Source: Camellia lanceoleosa (Eukaryota > Streptophyta > Magnoliopsida > Ericales > Theaceae). Taken from it: a stretch of 64,000 bases of DNA. The notes under the pieces were generated by a model, which was given only the letters and a program-made list of their open reading frames with translations, ran no database searches and was not told the origin of the DNA. Positions 59,073 through 64,000 of this stretch are shown here, one piece after another; the first letter of the stretch is position 1, and each line of letters begins with the position of its first letter. The stretch covers positions 59,731,438-59,795,437 of the forward strand of contig CM045761.1 of NCBI GenBank assembly GCA_025200525.1. The letters are read 5' to 3'. The position numbers and the translations under genes are program-made.

Positions 59073-59862
59073 GAGGAGCAAAGATGGTTGTGAGGAGTGT
59101 GGGTGTCTGCGAAAAGGAAGAGGCAAATCTGCTACTGTGGTCATGGTGGAGAAATCTGTTTACATCAGACAAACCAGACAAAGAACTGATTGAAGACAGA
59201 GAAAGCGAAAATTGGAAACCAAAACTAAAAAATTGGAAACCAGTTCATATATATAGACTGATTCAAAAATTGGCCCTAAAACTGAAGCCTCAAAGAACTG
59301 AAGAACTGAAGAAATAAAATACCTCTCATATTGGGAGGGTGGGAGCCGAGGGAGGGTGGACAATCACGGAGCTTGATGTTGATCAACGGTGAGACCACCG
59401 TTTCTGTTGCAGAGAAAGAGAAAATTGGAAACCACAACTAGAATATAAAATATAATTGAATATAAAATTATTAAATTAAAATGTAATTTATTAAATTCAT
59501 TGCTAAAAATTTGAGGTTAAAATACAATTGTTGGTTTCGACTTTTAAATGAATTTTGTAAAATTATTGGGCCAGAAATGCACCCCAATAAAATTAAAGTA
59601 AAAACTGGAAAATATAATTTATTGTAAGAATATGTCTCGTGGGCTTTGTCACCGAGGTGGATAACAAAGTTTTGTTAAAAAAAAAATATTCCTTTTCCCA
59701 GTCTTTAAACAAATAACATCGCCCTTATTATCTCCCTTCTCTCACCCTCTCTTTTTCACTTGCCTTGTGAAAAGATTACATTTTAATAGTAAAACATAAA
59801 CTACTTTGATTACTATTTTTTTTTAACAGAACTCGATTCAAATTTTGAGTTTAAATTTGTCC

Positions 59863-61404
59863 ACCAAAAAAAAAAAAAAAAAAACATTTCCAAAAAACAA
59901 TTTCACTTGCCCTTTGCCTCCAAATCCTTCCCTACTTTCTTTTTGCCTTTCCTATACTAACTACAAAAACAAATAAATCTAGGGCATGCTCTTCACTTTG
60001 AGAAGTCCCATAAAACCCATAAAAAAGAGGGACCAATTTCACACTTAAAAAGCCATCAACCCATACACTTTCTTCGGGAAGTCCCCTTCTCAAGACACTC
60101 CTCCATTTACCCCCACTCACTTTATATAGAATAGAATGAATTTATATATAAATACTGGTTAAGATATAGAATACTGATAAATTAAATGTGACAATACAAT
60201 TTTTTTTTTTTTTTTTTTAGCTCACCAACATATTCAAAATTACATCCGAACTAATCTTGAGATGTTTGTATTTCGCATATACCAAGTAATTTCCGTCATT
60301 TTCATAAAATCTTAAAAAAACTAACAACCATATATTGTAGTCAAATATTTTTTCCAAATCATTTTTTGTAAGCTCTCTAATTTCTAAAAAAAATAAATCA
60401 TAAAAATTGTAACAATATATTCAATAGAAATCAAAACTTAAATATTCAATAGAAGTAACGAAACACCAAATATATTAAAAAAAACATACATACAAATGTA
60501 TGTATGTTTCTACAATTTAAGTAGTATTCAAAAGCAGACCCACCTTCCCTCTCTCTATTTTCTTTTCTCCTTTTCTTAGGTTCTCAGAAATCCTATGATG
60601 ATTAACCTTTCTCTATGGTGTTTGGTTACTTATATAGACTTCAAAAAGCTGTAAACAATATATCAAAACCCAAATATATTGTAGGTTATTAATAGCAACA
60701 AAGATACGATTTAACCAAAAAAAAAAAAAAAAACATTTCCAAAAACCAATCTCACATACCCTTTGCCTCCAAATCCTTCTCTACTTTCTTTTTACCTTTC
60801 CTGTACTAACTACAAAAACACATAAATCTAGGGCATGCTCTTCACTTTAAGAATACCAATAAAACTCATAAAAAAGAAGGACTAATTTCACACCTAAAAA
60901 GCCATCAACCCATACACTTTCTTTAGGAAGTCCCCTTCTCAAGACACTCCTCCATTTACCCCCACTCACTTTATATAGAATAGAATGAATTTATATATAA
61001 ATATTGGTTAAGATATAGAATACTAATAAATTAAATGTGACAATACAATTTTTTTTTTTTGATTTTTTGTTTTTAGCTCACCAACATATTCAAAATTACA
61101 TCCCAACTAATCTTTAGATGTATGTATTTCGCATATACCAAGTAATTTCCGTCATTTTCATAAAATCTTAAAAAAACTAACAACCATATATTGTAGTCAA
61201 ATATTTTTTCCAAATCATTTTTTTTTAAGCTCTCTAATTTCTAAAAAAAAATTAGATCATAAAAATTGTAACAATATATTCAATAGAAATCAAAACCTAA
61301 ATATTCAATAGAAGTAACCACACACCAAATATATTCAAAAAAACATACATACAGATGTATGTATGTTTCTACAATTTAAGTAGTATTCAAAAGGCATACC
61401 CACC

Positions 61405-61450
<46 letters not shown>

Positions 61451-61609
61451 CATTTTCTTTTCTCCTTCTTTTCTTAGGTTCTCAGAAATCCTATGATGAT
61501 CAACCTTTCTCTATGGTGTTTGGTTACTTATATAGATTTCAAAAAGCTGTAAACAATATATCAAAACCCAAATATATTGTAGGTTATTATTGACAACAAA
61601 GATACTATT
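59863..61609. repeat. Tandem duplication of about 850-895 bp
   Basis: Copy 1 59863-60711 and copy 2 60714-61609 match throughout: poly(A), ACATTTCCAAAAA(A/C)CAAT, CTTTGCCTCCAAATCCTT, AAATCTAGGGCATGCTCTTC, AGCCATCAACCCATACACTT, CTCAAGACACTCCTCCATTT, ACATACATAC, and TTCTCAGAAATCCTATGATG. Each copy includes a TATGTATGTTT palindrome with ACATACATA. Copy 2 has an expanded TC run. Confidence 0.9.
61407..61450. repeat. (TC)n microsatellite
   Basis: About 20 TC units, nearly uninterrupted; expanded relative to the first duplicate copy. Confidence 0.95.
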
Positions 61610-61704
61610 TTGGTTCACTACAACAAATATACTATTTTAATAACATACAAAGACTGATCTAATATACAATGACCCACACTATTTTAACCAAAAAAATAAA
61701 TAAA

Positions 61705-62130
61705 TAACTTGATTGTGTTGAAATAGACAAATTTTCATGAATCAAATTCCCAAGTTTAGAGATAAATTAGAAGAGAGAAGTTGTTTGGTGTGATTTTGAT
61801 TTTGTTGTTGCCTCAAGAAACTTGACTGTGTTGAAATAGAAAAAATTTCGTGAATCAAATTCCCAAGTTTAGAGAGAAATTAGAAGAGAGAAGTTATTTG
61901 GTGTGATTTTGATTTTGTTGTTGCCTCAAGAAACTTGACTGTGTTGAAATAGAAAAATTTTTGTGAATCAAATTCTCAAGTTTAGAGAGAAATTAGAAGA
62001 GAGAAGTTATTTGGTGTGATTTTGATTTTGTTGTTTCCTCAAGAAACTTGACTGTGTTGAAATAGAAAAATTTTCGTGAATCAAATTCCCAAGTTTAGAG
62101 AGAAATCAGAAGAAAGAAGTTAAATTAAGG
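61705..62130. repeat. 112-bp tandem repeat, 3.8 copies
   Basis: Unit: AACTTGACTGTGTTGAAATA, GA-AAATTTTCGTGAATCAA, ATTCCCAAGTTTAGAGA, GAAATTAGAAGAGAGAAGTT, ATTTGGTGTGATTTTGATTT, TGTTGTTGCCTCAAGA. Starts near 61705, 61818, 61931 and 62043. Confidence 0.92.
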
Positions 62131-62330
62131 CCAACAACAAAATCAAATTGAGGCAACAACAAAATCAAAATCAAAATTAAAATTGAGGCAAAATCAAAAT
62201 CAAAATTAACATGAATCAAATTGAGGCAACAGCAAAATCAAAATCACACCAAATAACTTGAGGCAACAGCTTGAGGCAACAACAACCTAACAAAAGTCAA
62301 TCAAAATCACACCAAACTAAACATTAGACC
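62131..62330. repeat. Inverted counterpart of the 112-bp repeat end
   Basis: Several copies of TTGAGGCAACAACAAAATCA / AATCAAAATCACACCAAATA, the reverse complement of the last third of the 112-bp unit, so the region can fold back on it. Confidence 0.8.
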
Positions 62331-63049
62331 AAATAAATTCAAAGAAAGAAACAAAGGAATAGGGGGTTTGGGGTTGGGTAGAGAGAGAAAGTAAGAGAAT
62401 AAGTTATTCTTCAAAGCTTGACAACCACTCACCACTCCTGAATTCACCTCCAAATTCAGACCCAGCTCACCAAATTAGCTCCAAACATAGAAGCACTCCT
62501 AAGTTTCCATCAAACAAATCCAATGACACCAACCCACCAACAAAACTACTTCTATTAAGTCTTAAAACTCAAAACCCAATAAAAATTCTCTTTTTTTCTG
62601 GCAATAACAAACACAATTGGGTACAAACAAATCAACATAATTTGAAACACATCAACTATACATGAACATAATTACAAACTAATCGAAACCCACAATGGAA
62701 TTGAAGTCACTGTCAAAAAATAAAACACAAAAACACTCACCGATCAATGGATGCGGTGTATACAGAGAGCTCTGAAACCGAAATGCTATTTTTCAAAGAA
62801 TTGTTTGAGAGCAATCCAAATACCTAAAAATGATATCCAGAAAATACCTAATAAACAAATCAATTTAAGGTTTAGAAAAATCAAAATCAAAATCAAAATC
62901 AAAATGAGTACTCTGTTACTTTGTAAGGGTCAGATGTGGGTATATTTAGGCGGCAATCATTATTCATCTGAACCATCGATATAAACTTAAATTCATCTTA
63001 TCCGTTAATATCAAATGTATTTCCAATAAATTTTATATATTTTCAAAAT

Positions 63050-63071
63050 CCCTTCTCCCTTATTATATAGA
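63050..63071 (-). other. Helitron 5' terminus (TC end)
   Basis: Minus strand TCTATATAATAAGGGAG preceded by A; plant Helitrons commonly open with TCTATATAAT-like sequence. Confidence 0.6.
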
Positions 63072-64000
63072 TGGGTTTGGGGTTTGGAATCATATATATA
63101 CATACATATTGGAATCATGTATAGAGAATTCTCCATTCTCCCTTTGGAGCACCTCATCCCAATACGAAAATGGTGTATTAGTATAGTCACAAATTACTTT
63201 CACATATACACATGACAAAGTTTCAGATTTACACTTGAAAATGAAAAATCAAAATAAGTTTCTTCATCAGCAAAAGGGCATAAATCAGTTGTGACAAAAG
63301 TAACTGTAACACTAATGATGCCTAAAAATTAAAAAATAAATCTAAAATCATAATTAACTATTTATTATCCATGCCAACAACACTTCAAATGTATAAACAT
63401 TTATGGCCAATCAAACCAAAATGGAATACATAAATCAAACCAAAACCAAATTACTTACATTTATTTGGGCAAAGGTAAAACTTTGTTTTTCCTTGCTTCC
63501 AACCTGTCGAATATTAAGAAATACTGGACGATCAAACGACACTAAGTATCTGTTGGGTGCACTCACTGTTTATGCTGAAGAATTGGTCAGCTCAAAGTCT
63601 ACAACAGAGTTGGAATCTAGGAATATGTTCACAAAAAGTGTATGGACTTGCTAATATCTCTTCCACTTCTCTTTATTTGTTTTTTCTTTTTCTTTTTTTG
63701 GTTGTTGGATACTATAAAGAATATTGGATGTATATTGGCAATTCTTGCAGGACCCTTTTCTGGTAATCTCGAAAAGTGCACGGTTTCTGTTTGTTTCTTT
63801 TTCCCTTTTCTTCAGCTTGTTTTGAATTTTTTGGATGGGCTTTTAAGTGATGACTTTGAACATTATTTTTTGCTGGTGCATTTAAGATTACAAAGTTAAT
63901 TACAGTTTGCTTAGGATTACAAAGTTAATTACAGTTTTTTATCAACTCAAATTAACATTCCTTTGTAAATTAGGGAGGGGAGGGGGAATCTAAATCAACA
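63072..64000. other. Right flank, nothing recognised
   Basis: AT-rich sequence without repeat or element that I can name. Overlapping short open frames at 63403-63899 are pyrimidine-rich and lack recognisable domains. Confidence 0.35.

Larger units (their letters stand above)
21632..63071 (-). mobile_element. Candidate Helitron, non-autonomous, carrying two nested LTR elements
   Basis: On the minus strand it begins TCTATATAATAAGGGAG (63071 inward) and ends hairpin-GCATACG-CTAG (21632), with A before the TC and T after the CTAG, as for Helitrons inserting between A and T. Removing the elements at 22468-41354 and 46126-59072 leaves about 9.6 kb. That sequence has no recognisable Rep or helicase domain; it holds AT-rich repeats, two large duplications and GC-richer pockets that may be captured exon fragments. 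The right flank (from 63072) does not continue the gypsy LTR seen on the left, so either a deletion followed insertion or the two ends belong to different Helitrons. Confidence 0.55.
59073..63071. other. Candidate Helitron body, right part, no gene recognised
   Basis: Starts with a GC-richer 300 bp (59073-59410) that joins to 46015-46125 once the gypsy element is removed; a possible captured exon. The rest is AT-rich, with a large duplication, a 112-bp tandem repeat and a TC microsatellite. No Rep or helicase motif. Confidence 0.45.

Overview
This window comes from the nuclear genome of a flowering plant, probably a dicot. It is AT-rich and packed with nested transposable elements. I found no intact host protein gene, no rRNA or tRNA gene, and no bacterial feature. 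The plant assignment rests on Ty3/gypsy LTR retrotransposons primed by initiator tRNA-Met, on Helitron and CACTA/Mutator-type termini, on a plant mobile domain gene, and on boxes that match plant U-snRNA promoters.

Layout. 1-4100: CACTA-like subterminal repeats and a series of foldback MITEs, one inserted in another element with a 9-bp target duplication. 4325-6530: a solo LTR with perfect TSD TAAAT. 6850-10505: degenerate and dense tandem repeats. 10603-10762: a pair of divergent snRNA-type promoter modules. 10940-12367: a decayed LTR. 12368-21631: a minus-strand Ty3/gypsy chromovirus-like element with broken gag-pol, whose 5' LTR is cut off. 21632-63071: a candidate minus-strand Helitron with a TC 5' end, a hairpin plus CTAG 3' end and A/T flanks. 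Its own sequence is about 9.6 kb; the rest is two LTR retrotransposons inserted into it.

Inserted element A (22468-41354, about 18.9 kb, TSD GATAT/GGTAT) is Tat/Ogre-like. Its LTRs are 3.76 kb. It keeps a gag remnant but no pol, and on the opposite strand it carries a six-exon gene with five phase-0 introns coding for a plant mobile domain (PMD) protein, now broken. Inserted element B (46126-59072, TSD GAGGA) is a chromovirus-like Ty3/gypsy element of the same lineage as the one at 12.4-21.6 kb. Its 5' LTR holds a 3.2-kb solo LTR of a third family (TSD ATAAT).

Order of events inferred from nesting: minus-strand gypsy element, then Helitron, then elements A and B, then the solo LTR inside B. 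Premature stops and the lost integrase glutamate in B fit C-to-T decay of methylated DNA. The most interesting items are the antisense spliced PMD gene inside a pol-less LTR element, the conserved palindrome and hairpins of that element's LTRs, and the divergent USE/TATA module.
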